64,000 bases of DNA from Clostridium sp. Marseille-Q2269. Its GTDB lineage: Bacteria; Bacillota; Clostridia; Clostridiales; Clostridiaceae. The position numbers and the translations under genes were made by a program. The stretch spans positions 81,383-145,382 of the forward strand of contig NZ_CALSFS010000008.1 of assembly GCF_943736985.1 (NCBI RefSeq). Direction: 5' to 3'. The notes beneath the pieces were generated by a model. The model had not been told where the DNA came from. It was given only the letters and a program-made list of their open reading frames with translations, and did no database searches. Shown piece by piece: positions 9,552 to 18,317 of the stretch (the first letter of the stretch is position 1; each line of letters starts with the position of its first letter).

Positions 9552-10682
9552 ATGCGCATAGGTATTGATGGAAGGCCTGCCTATTGGTATAGAGGAACAG
9601 GAATAGGCACTTATACTTACCAATTAATCAATTCTTTAAGTAAAATGGATAAAAAAAATGATTATTTAATTTTTAATCCTGAATTTTCAAATTCCCCTCT
9701 GAAATTAAATAATAATTTTAATATAAAAAATATAAATGCTCATTCTCCAAAGAACTTTTGGAATGAGGTGAACATACCAGCTATATTAAAAAACAACAGT
9801 ATGGATATTTATCATGTACCTCAAAACGGTGTAGGTCTTCCACAAGACAAAAAAAACTGTAAATTTATAATAACTTTACATGACGTAATTCCTTATAGAA
9901 TGCCAGAAACCGTAAGTGATAGATATTTAAAAATATTTTCAGAAGAAATGCCTGAAATTGTTTCTTCTTCTGATGGCATAATAACAGTTTCTAATTTTTC
10001 TAAGCAGGATATAATCAAATCTTTTAACTATCCTGAAGATAAAATTTTTGTAACTTATTTAGCCAGTGAAGATATTTATATACCTCTAAATAAAAATTTT
10101 TGTAAAAATATATTAAAAATGAAATATAACATAAATAAAAACTTTATATTATATGTGGGTGGATTTAGCCCTAGAAAAAATATTTTGGGACTAATCGATG
10201 CATTCTCTAATCTTGTAAACATATATAAAGAAGATATTTGTTTAGTTATAGTAGGAAGAAAAGGTAAACTATATGAAAAATATATAGATAAAGTTCGTGA
10301 ACTAAACTTAGAAAATAAGGTACTCTTTCCTGGATTTATACCAGTTAAAGATTTGCCTTACTTTTATAACTGTGCAGAAATATTTGTATATCCATCATTT
10401 TATGAAGGCTTTGGATTGCCACCTATAGAGGCTATGGCCTGTGGTACTCCAGTAATAACATCTAATGTAACATCTATACCAGAAATAACTAAAGATGCCG
10501 CAATGTTAATAAATCCTTATGATACTGATAGTATATGTAAAGCTATGTATACTGCCTTATCCAACGAAAACATGAGAAATATATTAATAAAACGAGGGTT
10601 AAACAGATCCTCTCAACTTACTTGGAATAATTGTGCTAAAGATACCATATTAGCTTATAATAAAATACTCTCCTCTAACTAG
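9552..10682 (+). CDS. CotSA-like glycosyltransferase family 4 (copy 1)
   Basis: A 376-residue GT-B glycosyltransferase. The start [19 protein letters not shown] is a nucleotide-sugar enzyme N-terminal loop; GGFSPRKN near 206 begins the donor domain; and [16 protein letters not shown] near 281-296 carries the E-x7-E donor site of GT4 enzymes. The ATG follows AAGAAAGGAAAA. It faces away from CotS copy 1 and is closely similar along its length to the second glycosyltransferase at 14.1 kb, so the pair arose by duplication. It likely adds sugar to a spore surface protein or polysaccharide; donor and acceptor are unknown. Confidence 0.9.
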   Translation: MRIGIDGRPAYWYRGTGIGTYTYQLINSLSKMDKKNDYLIFNPEFSNSPLKLNNNFNIKNINAHSPKNFWNEVNIPAILKNNSMDIYHVPQNGVGLPQDKKNCKFIITLHDVIPYRMPETVSDRYLKIFSEEMPEIVSSSDGIITVSNFSKQDIIKSFNYPEDKIFVTYLASEDIYIPLNKNFCKNILKMKYNINKNFILYVGGFSPRKNILGLIDAFSNLVNIYKEDICLVIVGRKGKLYEKYIDKVRELNLENKVLFPGFIPVKDLPYFYNCAEIFVYPSFYEGFGLPPIEAMACGTPVITSNVTSIPEITKDAAMLINPYDTDSICKAMYTALSNENMRNILIKRGLNRSSQLTWNNCAKDTILAYNKILSSN

Positions 10683-10683
10683 G

Positions 10684-10713
10684 CTCCAGAAAAATTTTAC
10701 TGGAGTCTTTTTT
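10684..10713 (+). terminator. terminator of glycosyltransferase copy 1
   Basis: Stem CTCCAG / CTGGAG with an AT-rich loop, followed by TCTTTTTT, two bases after the stop codon. Confidence 0.85.
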
Positions 10714-10778
10714 ACAGCTATATATTAATAATTTTTATATCATATAATTATATATGAAAACTTATTTAAGAATATATA

Positions 10779-10820
10779 AAGCACTATCAAATTTTATACA
10801 GTAAAATTTGATAATGCTTA
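10779..10820 (-). terminator. terminator of the CotS operon
   Basis: Long hairpin with arms around ATCAAATTTTA and TAAAATTTGAT plus flanking GCA/TGC pairs, lying just after the stop of CotS copy 2. The minus-strand tail is T-rich but not a pure run. Confidence 0.65.
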
Positions 10821-10844
10821 TGTTTATTTAAATTCATATTTATA

Positions 10845-11858
10845 TTATAATATACTATTTTTAAACTGTTTTAAAAAGTCTTTTCTATCCTCTTTATAAT
10901 TACATTTTTTTACTAATCTATTGAAAAATGCATCTTCATTCCAATCTTTTCGTTTTGTATAATAATTTTTAGATATATCATAAAAATCATATGGAAAGCT
11001 TAATAAACCATATAGTATTTCTAATTCTTTTTTATCTATATTGTATGTGTTAGAATAGCTATTCAATATAATATTAACTTTATTAATATCAAATGCAAAA
11101 TTTTTTATAACTTTTGTTATAAAATTACATAGATCGTTAACCTTTAAATCTAAAATAGCATAATCGAAATCTATAAAATAAGATTTATCTTCTTTAATCA
11201 ATATATTATGATATGCTAAATCGTGATGACAAATAGATATATTATTACTATCTTTACATACATCATAATAAGAGCTATTTTCTAATATATTTAAACTTTT
11301 ATTCACCTCATCTATATAATAATCTATTTCAGTCAAAAATAAATTATCAAATTCATTCTTATTTTCATGAATATTAGCTATTTTTTTAAAAAAATTCATT
11401 TCTTCTTTTTTTATTTTAAATTGTTCTATAGCTTTTCCATGTAATATTTTTTTATTAAAATTTGTCTTAAATCCTTTAGATGCCTTATGCATTTCAGCTA
11501 AACCTATAGATGAAATTTTTAAATCTAAGGGGTTACTAAATTGACATTCTCGTCCATCAATTAAATCCATTAAACAATACATTTCACCTTTATATATTGT
11601 ATATATATCCCCTTGCAAATTCTTTTCCAGATCCATTATTCTTCCAAAATTAATCTTTATATAATCTATCACTTCTTTTATAAAATTCAACTCTTCTATT
11701 GTGTAATTAACTTTTTTTAATATTTTTTTACCTTTATCTGTATCTATAATATAAACATTTCTTATAGGATATATATCCTTTACTGTAAGATCATATTGTT
11801 GAAATAAATCTAAAGACAAATTATATTTTTTAAGATAACTTCTATTTAGCTTATCCAT
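10845..11858 (-). CDS. CotS-family spore coat protein, kinase fold (copy 2)
   Basis: The 337 residues have the catalytic loop HHDLAYHN at 211-218 and DFDY at 230-233. Alignable landmarks shared with copies 1 and 3 are the DGRECQFSNP-like segment near 101-110, AEMHKASKGF near 121-130, and a C-terminal LLSFPYDFYDISKNYY. It is the last gene of a four-gene minus-strand run (13.88 to 10.85 kb), 12 bp after the degenerate copy. Codon use is even more AT-rich and Lys/Ile/Asn-rich than copy 1. Probably a coat protein; enzymatic activity is an inference from intact motifs. Confidence 0.86.
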   Translation of the reverse strand: MDKLNRSYLKKYNLSLDLFQQYDLTVKDIYPIRNVYIIDTDKGKKILKKVNYTIEELNFIKEVIDYIKINFGRIMDLEKNLQGDIYTIYKGEMYCLMDLIDGRECQFSNPLDLKISSIGLAEMHKASKGFKTNFNKKILHGKAIEQFKIKKEEMNFFKKIANIHENKNEFDNLFLTEIDYYIDEVNKSLNILENSSYYDVCKDSNNISICHHDLAYHNILIKEDKSYFIDFDYAILDLKVNDLCNFITKVIKNFAFDINKVNIILNSYSNTYNIDKKELEILYGLLSFPYDFYDISKNYYTKRKDWNEDAFFNRLVKKCNYKEDRKDFLKQFKNSIL

Positions 11859-11870
11859 TTAATCACTCCT

Positions 11871-12638
11871 TTAAACAAAGCTATTATTATCTAATTTCAT
11901 AGCCTTATTAAGTCTATTCACATAGTGTTTTTGTTTATTTAAATCTTCATCTTTTATATACTTTGTGCAACATTTTATTACGGAGTAAGGATAAGATAAC
12001 ATATAAATAATAAATTTATAACTTTCATCATCTAGATCTTCAAATTCACAAAATTTTTTACTTAAGTTTTTTATATTTAAAGATGAATTTTTTTTATTTA
12101 TTTTATATAATAATTCTATACAATCCATTTCTATGATATTATAATTACATTTGCTGATATCTATAACTTCTATAGCTTTATTATACCTAATATTATCGAA
12201 GTATGTTTTTTCCAAACATATTTCTTTTCTTTTCATACTTCTCCATACTAAATCTATATAGCCATTTTCATATATATTTTCTATACATTTTTCTGCTCTT
12301 TTTATATATCTAGGCATGTAATCTAATATTAATTTTTCCATATCGCTATTATTGCTTTCCTTGTTTTCTAGCTTCTTAACATACTTATTTATTTTTTTTA
12401 AATCTAATTTATACTTTTCAATTATACTACCTGTTTTATTTTTCATTCCACTTCTTATATAGCTTTTATGTCCAAGTGTATTTTTATGAAAAAGGCTAAT
12501 TACTTTTAATTGATCTAATACTAATTCCTCTGATATATTATTTAAATTTCTATTATCATCTTTAAAATCTTCTATTATATTTATATCCTTACTTTTTAAA
12601 TAATAAGACATATCAATTATTTTTTTTAATGAATCCAT
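11871..12638 (-). CDS. degenerate CotS-family protein (predicted pseudokinase)
   Basis: The 255 residues are clearly related to the neighbouring CotS proteins: LKVISLFHKNTLGHK aligns with the LHxxSKGF region, RAEKCIENIYENGYIDLV with the segment before the catalytic loop, and ILYM-like LSYPYSVIKCCTKYI with LxFPxxxWxxxxxYY. The N-lobe is cut to about 33 residues from about 100, and the catalytic HHDYxxHN is replaced by EKTYFDNI and DFDY by DISK. It therefore cannot be an active kinase of this family. The frame is intact with a good ribosome site (AAAGGAGGTG), so it looks like a maintained structural or regulatory partner, not a decayed pseudogene. Confidence 0.75.
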   Translation of the reverse strand: MDSLKKIIDMSYYLKSKDINIIEDFKDDNRNLNNISEELVLDQLKVISLFHKNTLGHKSYIRSGMKNKTGSIIEKYKLDLKKINKYVKKLENKESNNSDMEKLILDYMPRYIKRAEKCIENIYENGYIDLVWRSMKRKEICLEKTYFDNIRYNKAIEVIDISKCNYNIIEMDCIELLYKINKKNSSLNIKNLSKKFCEFEDLDDESYKFIIYMLSYPYSVIKCCTKYIKDEDLNKQKHYVNRLNKAMKLDNNSFV

Positions 12639-12664
12639 TTCATATATTGCACCTCCTTTAGTAT

Positions 12665-12859
12665 CTATTTATATTTTTTTCTTATCTTTCTTAAAACTTC
12701 CCTTTCCTCGTCTTTAAGTTTATTTATCTTTTTCTTTTTTTTCTTTATTTCTTTCAACTTTTTAACAGACTCTTTTAATTCTTTTAGTTCTTCTTCATAT
12801 TTATTTAATTCATTTATATCTTCCTTTGTATCATCATAGTAATCTTTTTTACTAGACAT
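12665..12859 (-). CDS. small lysine-rich coiled-coil protein in coat operon
   Basis: 64 residues, more than half Lys or Glu, with one continuous predicted coiled coil from about residue 15 to 60 and an acidic N-terminus (MSSKKDYYDDTKED). No family recognised. It lies 14 bp after CotS copy 3 and 26 bp before the degenerate copy, and its ATG follows AAGGAGAAATATAATC, so it is cotranscribed and translated in its own right. It might be an assembly linker or cross-linking substrate in the coat; that is a guess from context. Confidence 0.65.
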   Translation of the reverse strand: MSSKKDYYDDTKEDINELNKYEEELKELKESVKKLKEIKKKKKKINKLKDEEREVLRKIRKKYK

Positions 12860-12873
12860 GATTATATTTCTCC

Positions 12874-13884
12874 TTAAATATTGATAGTTCTAAATTTTTC
12901 TATAAACTCTTGTCTTTCTTCTCTGTCTTCATAAAATCTATTTAACTTATTTAGAAAGAATTCTTCACTCCAAGGTTGTTTTTCCCAATAATATTGTATA
13001 CCAATTTGCCAATAATCCTGTGGGAATTCCATAAAAGCTGCTATTATAGGGATATACTCCTTATCTATATATGATTCTTTTCTATATGAATCTAAAATAA
13101 GCTCTGCTGATTTTAGATCCCATTTACCATTTTTCATAACTCTAATAAGTATGCTAGATAAATCGTGTAATTTAGTATCCAAAATACAATAATCAAAATC
13201 TATTATATATATTTGATTTTCATTATCTATAAGTATATTATGATTAGCGTAATCATGATGACAAAAACATCTATCATTAATTTGTTCTAGCATTACATTT
13301 AGATAATTAGTTTCACATAAGTTTTTTATTGACATTTCCGCTCTCTCAATCTCATCTTCTAATATTCTCATATAAAAATTATCAAATTCACTTTTTTTAT
13401 CTTTACTCAATATTCTTTTTTTAAAATCTAATATTTCATCTCTTCTTGTTTCAAATGTCTTAGGCCATTTAAACCATCCAACTCTAGGATTCATATTTTT
13501 TGTTAAATAAAAATTTTTACTTTTTTCATGTAATTCTCCTAATTTTTTAGATGCCATAATAACTTCTACTGGATTGCTATAATTACATTGCCTTGAATCT
13601 TCTACCCATTCTGTTATATACCCATAAAAGCTATCTATCTTTGTATAATCTAATCCTTTATTATTAGGAATTATGTCTGGAATCTTACCAAAATTATTAT
13701 GTTGTAAATGCTTCATGCAACTTATTATAAATAAAAAATGTTTAAATTCATATTTTATTATTTTCAAAGCATATGCTTTATTAGAATTATTAATTATTTT
13801 ATATACATTTTTTATTTTTTCTATGGAATTAATATTTATATCATAATTGTTTTCCACTATGTTTATAATTTCTGATTTATTCAA
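12874..13884 (-). CDS. CotS-family spore coat protein, kinase fold (copy 3)
   Basis: The 336 residues keep the catalytic loop HHDYANHN at 209-216 and DFDY at 229-232, like copies 1 and 2. The region GWFKWPKTFETRRDEIL near 136-152 matches the GRWPNLMRKRI region of copy 1. It is the first gene of the coat operon (copy 3, coiled-coil protein, pseudokinase, copy 2). The ATG follows TGGAGGCATTATTTTGA, and a sigma-K-like promoter is about 35 bp upstream, consistent with late mother-cell expression. It diverges from glycosyltransferase copy 2, repeating the arrangement seen at 9.5 kb. Confidence 0.87.
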   Translation of the reverse strand: MNKSEIINIVENNYDININSIEKIKNVYKIINNSNKAYALKIIKYEFKHFLFIISCMKHLQHNNFGKIPDIIPNNKGLDYTKIDSFYGYITEWVEDSRQCNYSNPVEVIMASKKLGELHEKSKNFYLTKNMNPRVGWFKWPKTFETRRDEILDFKKRILSKDKKSEFDNFYMRILEDEIERAEMSIKNLCETNYLNVMLEQINDRCFCHHDYANHNILIDNENQIYIIDFDYCILDTKLHDLSSILIRVMKNGKWDLKSAELILDSYRKESYIDKEYIPIIAAFMEFPQDYWQIGIQYYWEKQPWSEEFFLNKLNRFYEDREERQEFIEKFRTINI

Positions 13885-13917
13885 AATAATGCCTCCATTA
13901 TTTTATTAATCTATATG

Positions 13918-13944
13918 TATTATATGAAAATCTCATACTTTGGT
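13918..13944 (-). promoter_or_regulatory. sigma-K-like promoter for the CotS operon
   Basis: Minus strand AC (13944-13943), 16 bases, then CATATAATA (13926-13918), an exact match to CATANNNTA. It stands just before CotS copy 3. Pattern match in AT-rich DNA; the coat context raises its credibility. Confidence 0.5.
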
Positions 13945-14051
13945 GATAACTGGAACATTTTTTAGGAAACATTAATATTATATATAACAGTAAAGATATA
14001 CTTTATATTAAGACATATATAATAAATGCTTTTAATGAGGTGGTTATAAAA

Positions 14052-15167
14052 ATGAAAATTTCCATAGATGGCAGAGGAATAAATTGGTATAGAGGTACAG
14101 GCATAGGAACATATACTGAAAAAATATTGACAAATATGATACCACAAGCTACAGAAGATTACTTCAATATATATTGGTCAGGGGGAGACTATCTTAAATT
14201 TAAAAAACATAATACCAATATTATACTTACCTCTAAAAAAAATAGTAGATTTTTTGAACAAACCTATATACCGTATAATCTTAATGTATCCCAATCTGAT
14301 ATATATCATATTCCACAAAATGGTATAGGTGTTTCTGAAAATATAAATTGTAACACTGTAATAACTATTCATGATTTAATTCCTTATATAATGCCTGAAA
14401 CCGTTGGTAAAGGGTACTTAAATAAATTTTTAAAAGAAATGCCTAAAATAATTGAATTATCCCATAAAATAATAACTGTATCTGAGTGGTCAAAAAAAGA
14501 TATATTAAAGTTTTTTCCTATGAAAGAAGATAAAATCAAGGTTATTCCCCTAGCTGCAGATTCAAAATATAAGCCATTAAATAAATCCTACTGTAAAAAT
14601 ATACTTAGAAAAAAGTATGGAATAGAGTTGCCTTTTATACTATATTTAGGAGGCTTTAGTTCTAGGAAAAATGTTAAATCTATAATAAAAGCCTTTGAAA
14701 AAATATATCACACATTGCCACAAAAACACGCTTTAGTTATAGTAGGTTCTAAAAAAGATGAAGGAGAAAAATTATATGAACTTAGTAATAAATTAAAAAT
14801 AAGTTCTAATATAATTTTTACGGATTTTGTAGACGAACAAGATTTACCTATATTTTATAACGGATGTAGTTTATTTATTTATCCTTCATTATACGAAGGT
14901 TTTGGACTTCCGCCACTTGAAGCTATGAGCTGTGGTTGCGCAGTTGTAGCTTCTAATGTTACCTCTATTCCAGAAGTTACTTCCGATTGTTGCATTAATA
15001 TAAATCCTTTAGATATCGATGAAATAGCAAATTCCATGGTAAACATACTAAAAAATGAAGATTTAAAGAATATTTTAAGTAAAAAAGCTTATGAACGTTC
15101 AATGTTCTTTTCTTGGAATAAAACTTCCAAAGCCACTTTAAATGTATACAAAGATATTTTAAAATAG
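14052..15167 (+). CDS. CotSA-like glycosyltransferase family 4 (copy 2)
   Basis: 371 residues, paralogous to the enzyme at 9.55 kb: [18 protein letters not shown] at the start, GGFSSRKN near 204, [16 protein letters not shown] near 280-295 with the GT4 E-x7-E donor site. I chose the ATG at 14052 because GAGGTGG at 14037-14043 is its ribosome site; the in-frame GTG at 14040 lies inside that site. It diverges from CotS copy 3. With copy 1 it suggests that two sugars, or two linkages, are added to the same spore surface structure. Confidence 0.9.
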   Translation: MKISIDGRGINWYRGTGIGTYTEKILTNMIPQATEDYFNIYWSGGDYLKFKKHNTNIILTSKKNSRFFEQTYIPYNLNVSQSDIYHIPQNGIGVSENINCNTVITIHDLIPYIMPETVGKGYLNKFLKEMPKIIELSHKIITVSEWSKKDILKFFPMKEDKIKVIPLAADSKYKPLNKSYCKNILRKKYGIELPFILYLGGFSSRKNVKSIIKAFEKIYHTLPQKHALVIVGSKKDEGEKLYELSNKLKISSNIIFTDFVDEQDLPIFYNGCSLFIYPSLYEGFGLPPLEAMSCGCAVVASNVTSIPEVTSDCCININPLDIDEIANSMVNILKNEDLKNILSKKAYERSMFFSWNKTSKATLNVYKDILK

Positions 15168-15170
15168 CAT

Positions 15171-15210
15171 AAAAAAGGTTAAAATTTACAAATAAATTTT
15201 AACCTTTTTA
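15171..15210. terminator. bidirectional terminator
   Basis: Inverted repeat AAAAAGGTTAAAATTT / AAATTTTAACCTTTTT between the convergent glycosyltransferase and solute-binding genes. It has A/T runs on both sides, so it can serve both strands. Confidence 0.88.
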
Positions 15211-15216
15211 TATTAT

Positions 15217-16491
15217 TTATTTTTTTATACTATTAATAAAAATTTTTATATGTTTCAATTCTTTTTCTACATCTTTACTATTAAGTAAATCTTTTTTTAA
15301 ATTAATCATAACATTTTTTACATCATTGTAATCTTTAGTATAATTTATATTAGGCGTTTTATTTGCTATATCAACAAAAATTCTCCAAATTTTTTCTCCA
15401 TTAAAATATCTAACATTTTCTGAGAATTTATCATAGTCATAAGCTGGTTTATATGAGGGAAATTGACCATAATCAATAAATCCTTTATTTAAACTGTACT
15501 TGTTTAATGTTATACTCCTTACAAATTCTATTGATAGTTTATCTTTAGATTCCTTACAAGATTTTATTGAAACAATAGATGTACCTCCTGTGATTGCAGA
15601 GTTTTTACCTCCTATTTCAAAGGCTGGCAATTTTATTATGTCCCATTTTCCTGTTTCTTTTTTTCTTTGACTAATCAAATAATTAGCTAACTGTGAATTA
15701 TATGGAGCACTCACTATATTATTATTATTAGCAAATTGTTTAAAATCTCCTTTATCATTCAATGTAATATTTGCTGTTTCCATTCTTTTTAAAATATTAA
15801 AAGCATCTATGTAGTCTGGTTCATCTATTTGTAATTTACTATCTTTATCAAAATAATAACTTCCTTTTTCATTCAGCAAAATTTCAAGCATACTGTTGTC
15901 TTCTTTATTAAATGAAAGCATTTTTACTTTTCCAGTACTTTTTTTATGTATTTCTTCCCCAACTTTTATAAAATCATCCCATGTTTTTATATCTCTACCA
16001 TCTATATTATATTTTTGCAACAAATCTTTTCTATAGTATAATGCTATAGGTTCTACAGTGTATGGAACACCAATGAAATTATTGTACATCTTTACCAGTT
16101 CTCTTTTATAAGGAATAAAATCTTTTATATTATTTTTTATAACATCATTTAGTATAATTACATCTTTATAGTATCTTGTTCCAAACTGTTTTATATCTTT
16201 GTCATTTAAACATATTACATTGGGATATAAATTTTTATCTTTTATTTTTGAAAATTCATCTATAATATTTTCACTATTTACATTATAAAACTCTATTTCT
16301 ACGTTAGGATATCTTTCTTTAAAGGACTTAACACCTTCATTCATAGCCTGGTTATGCTTAATATCCCCCCATATAACTAATTTGTCTTTTGTAAAATTCT
16401 TGTTATTATTATACTTATCTAAAATAATTAAGGTAGCAGCTATTATTAATACTATAACAATCCCTATATAAATAAGTTTATTTTTCTTCAT
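15217..16491 (-). CDS. extracellular solute-binding protein family 1, membrane-anchored
   Basis: The 424 residues start with a single hydrophobic anchor (about 7-25) without a lipobox cysteine, followed by KLVIWGDIKHNQAMNEGVKSFKERYPNVE, typical of family 1 sugar ABC-transporter binding proteins. The interior motifs NVICLNDKDIKQFG, VPYTVEPIALYYRKDLL and GGTSIVSI also fit this family. No permease or ATPase gene adjoins it, so it cannot form a transporter from this locus alone. It ends against the coat glycosyltransferase and follows GGAGGTTAATA. It may serve a distant transporter or act as a sensor or surface lectin; context does not decide. Confidence 0.82.
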   Translation of the reverse strand: MKKNKLIYIGIVIVLIIAATLIILDKYNNNKNFTKDKLVIWGDIKHNQAMNEGVKSFKERYPNVEIEFYNVNSENIIDEFSKIKDKNLYPNVICLNDKDIKQFGTRYYKDVIILNDVIKNNIKDFIPYKRELVKMYNNFIGVPYTVEPIALYYRKDLLQKYNIDGRDIKTWDDFIKVGEEIHKKSTGKVKMLSFNKEDNSMLEILLNEKGSYYFDKDSKLQIDEPDYIDAFNILKRMETANITLNDKGDFKQFANNNNIVSAPYNSQLANYLISQRKKETGKWDIIKLPAFEIGGKNSAITGGTSIVSIKSCKESKDKLSIEFVRSITLNKYSLNKGFIDYGQFPSYKPAYDYDKFSENVRYFNGEKIWRIFVDIANKTPNINYTKDYNDVKNVMINLKKDLLNSKDVEKELKHIKIFINSIKK

Positions 16492-16658
16492 TATTAACCT
16501 CCTTTAAAGGTCTTATGTTAATACATTTAAACATATACTCATAATTATAATATATTATAATATAATTATGTTCAACTTAATGAAGTCTTAATAATAAAAT
16601 CCAGTTTTATATATTTTTATTTTAACTAGAGCTTTAATAAATTCTTATATAGTAAATA

Positions 16659-16689
16659 GAAGGCATCTCATTTTAAATGAAATACCTTC
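16659..16689 (-). terminator. terminator of the radical SAM gene
   Basis: Stem GAAGG / CCTTC extended by several AT pairs around TCATTTTAAATGA, lying after the stop at 16712. The following minus-strand sequence is only loosely T-rich. Confidence 0.6.
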
Positions 16690-16711
16690 ATAGTATAAAG
16701 TGAATTTATTT

Positions 16712-18094
16712 TTAGCCTTTTGACATTCCATAATTCCCTTTTTCATGGAAATCTTCTTTCCAAGCTTTTTCTGCTAAAGGATGAAAATCTTTTGCTAATT
16801 TATCCAATTTGCCTTTAAATACTTCGTCATGAAGCATCATTTCTGCTCCTTTATCTGTTGGTTTAGCACCTGTTTTACTAGCTACCTCTCTTATAACTTC
16901 TGGATTATCTATCATCATACAAGGCTTTAATAGATTATTGTTGTAAGGTTGTCTATTTCTTAGTTCCTTAAAGAAAGGTCCTTTAAATACATCTATTAAC
17001 TCCTTATCTTTTAAGTTATCTGTAGCAAAATGAGCAAATATACATGGTTCCACATCTTCATGTGAGTTTATATGACAATAATATTTTCCTGCTATACAAC
17101 CACCAACATATGGTGCATCATTAAAGAAATCTATAGCAAAATATGGCTTTTCATTTCTTATTTTTCTAACTTGCTTACCTAAGTATATTCTTTGCTCTGG
17201 GGTTAACATTAGATTGAAATCTGGATCTTCACCCACAGGCATAAATATGAAATACCAGCTCATCTTAGCGCCTTTTTCTATTAACATATTTATGAATTCA
17301 TCTGAAATTACTGTATCTATGTTATTTCTACCAGTGGCTGTAGAAACACCAAATAGTACACCTCTTTCTCTTAATAGATCCATGCCGTGCATAACTTTCT
17401 TAAATACACCTTTTCCTCTTCTTGCATCAGTTTCTTTTTCAAAACCTTCTAATGAAAACATTGGTATTATATTACCTAAATTTTTAACTTTATCTGCTAA
17501 TTCATCATTAAATAAAGTCCCATTTGTAAAAGGTGTAAACACACAATCATTATATTTTTCATAAATGTCTAACATATATTCATTAAAGAACGGCTCTCCA
17601 CCTAATACTATAAAATAATATATTCCAATTTCTCTAGCTTCTTTAATTATTCTATCTACTTCTTCATATGGTATATCATCTTCTTTACTATAATTTGCAG
17701 CATAACAGCCAGTACATCTTAAATTACATCTCATAGACGGACTTATTAATATTACAAAAGGTGTTTTTATACCTTCTTCTTTAAAAAGTTGTTCTCTCTT
17801 TGGCATTCCATACCAAACAGCATTTGCGAAAAAATTTGTGAAAAATTTCTGCATGCAATTTTTGTCTGTTGTTTTAAATAGATTTTGCACAAATTCGTGT
17901 GTTGATGGATTATTATAATACTCATCTTCCACAACTTTTAATCTTTTTAGATTGTCCTCATCCCTAGCTATCGTTTTTTCTATTAATTTAAATAATCTGT
18001 CTACATTTTTCTCGGGGTTTGTGCTAAGTAGTCCTGCTGCAGTTTTTACCATCTTATCCTTTGCAGATTTTTGCAATAAATTTATTACTTTCAT
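16712..18094 (-). CDS. radical SAM protein with SPASM-like C-terminal cysteines
   Basis: The 460 residues carry the [4Fe-4S]/SAM motif CNLRCTGC (Cys 123, 127, 130), GGEPF for SAM binding, and a C-terminal cysteine set (GCIAG, YYCH, EPCIF, KPCMM) resembling a SPASM/twitch auxiliary cluster. Such proteins modify peptides or other proteins, or mature enzymes. No small precursor peptide is visible next to it. A helical N-terminal region of about 110 residues precedes the radical SAM core. The ATG at 18094 follows AAGGAG; the frame is open to 18112 but that would lose the ribosome site. It is a single-gene transcript with a strong sigma-A promoter. Substrate unknown. Confidence 0.88.
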   Translation of the reverse strand: MKVINLLQKSAKDKMVKTAAGLLSTNPEKNVDRLFKLIEKTIARDEDNLKRLKVVEDEYYNNPSTHEFVQNLFKTTDKNCMQKFFTNFFANAVWYGMPKREQLFKEEGIKTPFVILISPSMRCNLRCTGCYAANYSKEDDIPYEEVDRIIKEAREIGIYYFIVLGGEPFFNEYMLDIYEKYNDCVFTPFTNGTLFNDELADKVKNLGNIIPMFSLEGFEKETDARRGKGVFKKVMHGMDLLRERGVLFGVSTATGRNNIDTVISDEFINMLIEKGAKMSWYFIFMPVGEDPDFNLMLTPEQRIYLGKQVRKIRNEKPYFAIDFFNDAPYVGGCIAGKYYCHINSHEDVEPCIFAHFATDNLKDKELIDVFKGPFFKELRNRQPYNNNLLKPCMMIDNPEVIREVASKTGAKPTDKGAEMMLHDEVFKGKLDKLAKDFHPLAEKAWKEDFHEKGNYGMSKG

Positions 18095-18171
18095 AATGAT
18101 CTCCTTCCCCATAAAATAAAATTATTTTAAACTTTAGCTATATTTTATTATAATTATGATTGCATATAATC

Positions 18172-18199
18172 ATTATATTACCAAATGACTAATTGTCAA
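18172..18199 (-). promoter_or_regulatory. sigma-A promoter of the radical SAM gene with adjacent inverted repeat
   Basis: Minus strand TTGACA (18199-18194), 16 bases, TATAAT (18177-18172). Just downstream, overlapping the start of transcription, is TGATT-6-AATCA (minus strand, about 18170-18155), embedded in a longer AT-rich repeat that loosely resembles a Fur- or PerR-type operator. Confidence 0.65.
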
Positions 18200-18269
18200 T
18201 AATTTAACTTTATGATTTACAAAGTATTCACAAACTAACTTTAATAATATTCTATTCATTATATAAAAA

Positions 18270-18307
18270 AAAATAACCTAATGATTGTAAAATCACTAGG
18301 TTATTTA
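18270..18307 (-). terminator. terminator of larC-larE-larB
   Basis: Stem of about 14 bp with arms AATAACCTA and TAGGTTATT, followed by nine T residues on the minus strand. Confidence 0.92.
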
Positions 18308-18317
18308 TTTATAATTA

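Noticed and set aside
18150-18185. Fur or PerR box at the radical SAM promoter
   Set aside because: Only a partial match in AT-rich sequence; left as an operator-like repeat, not named.
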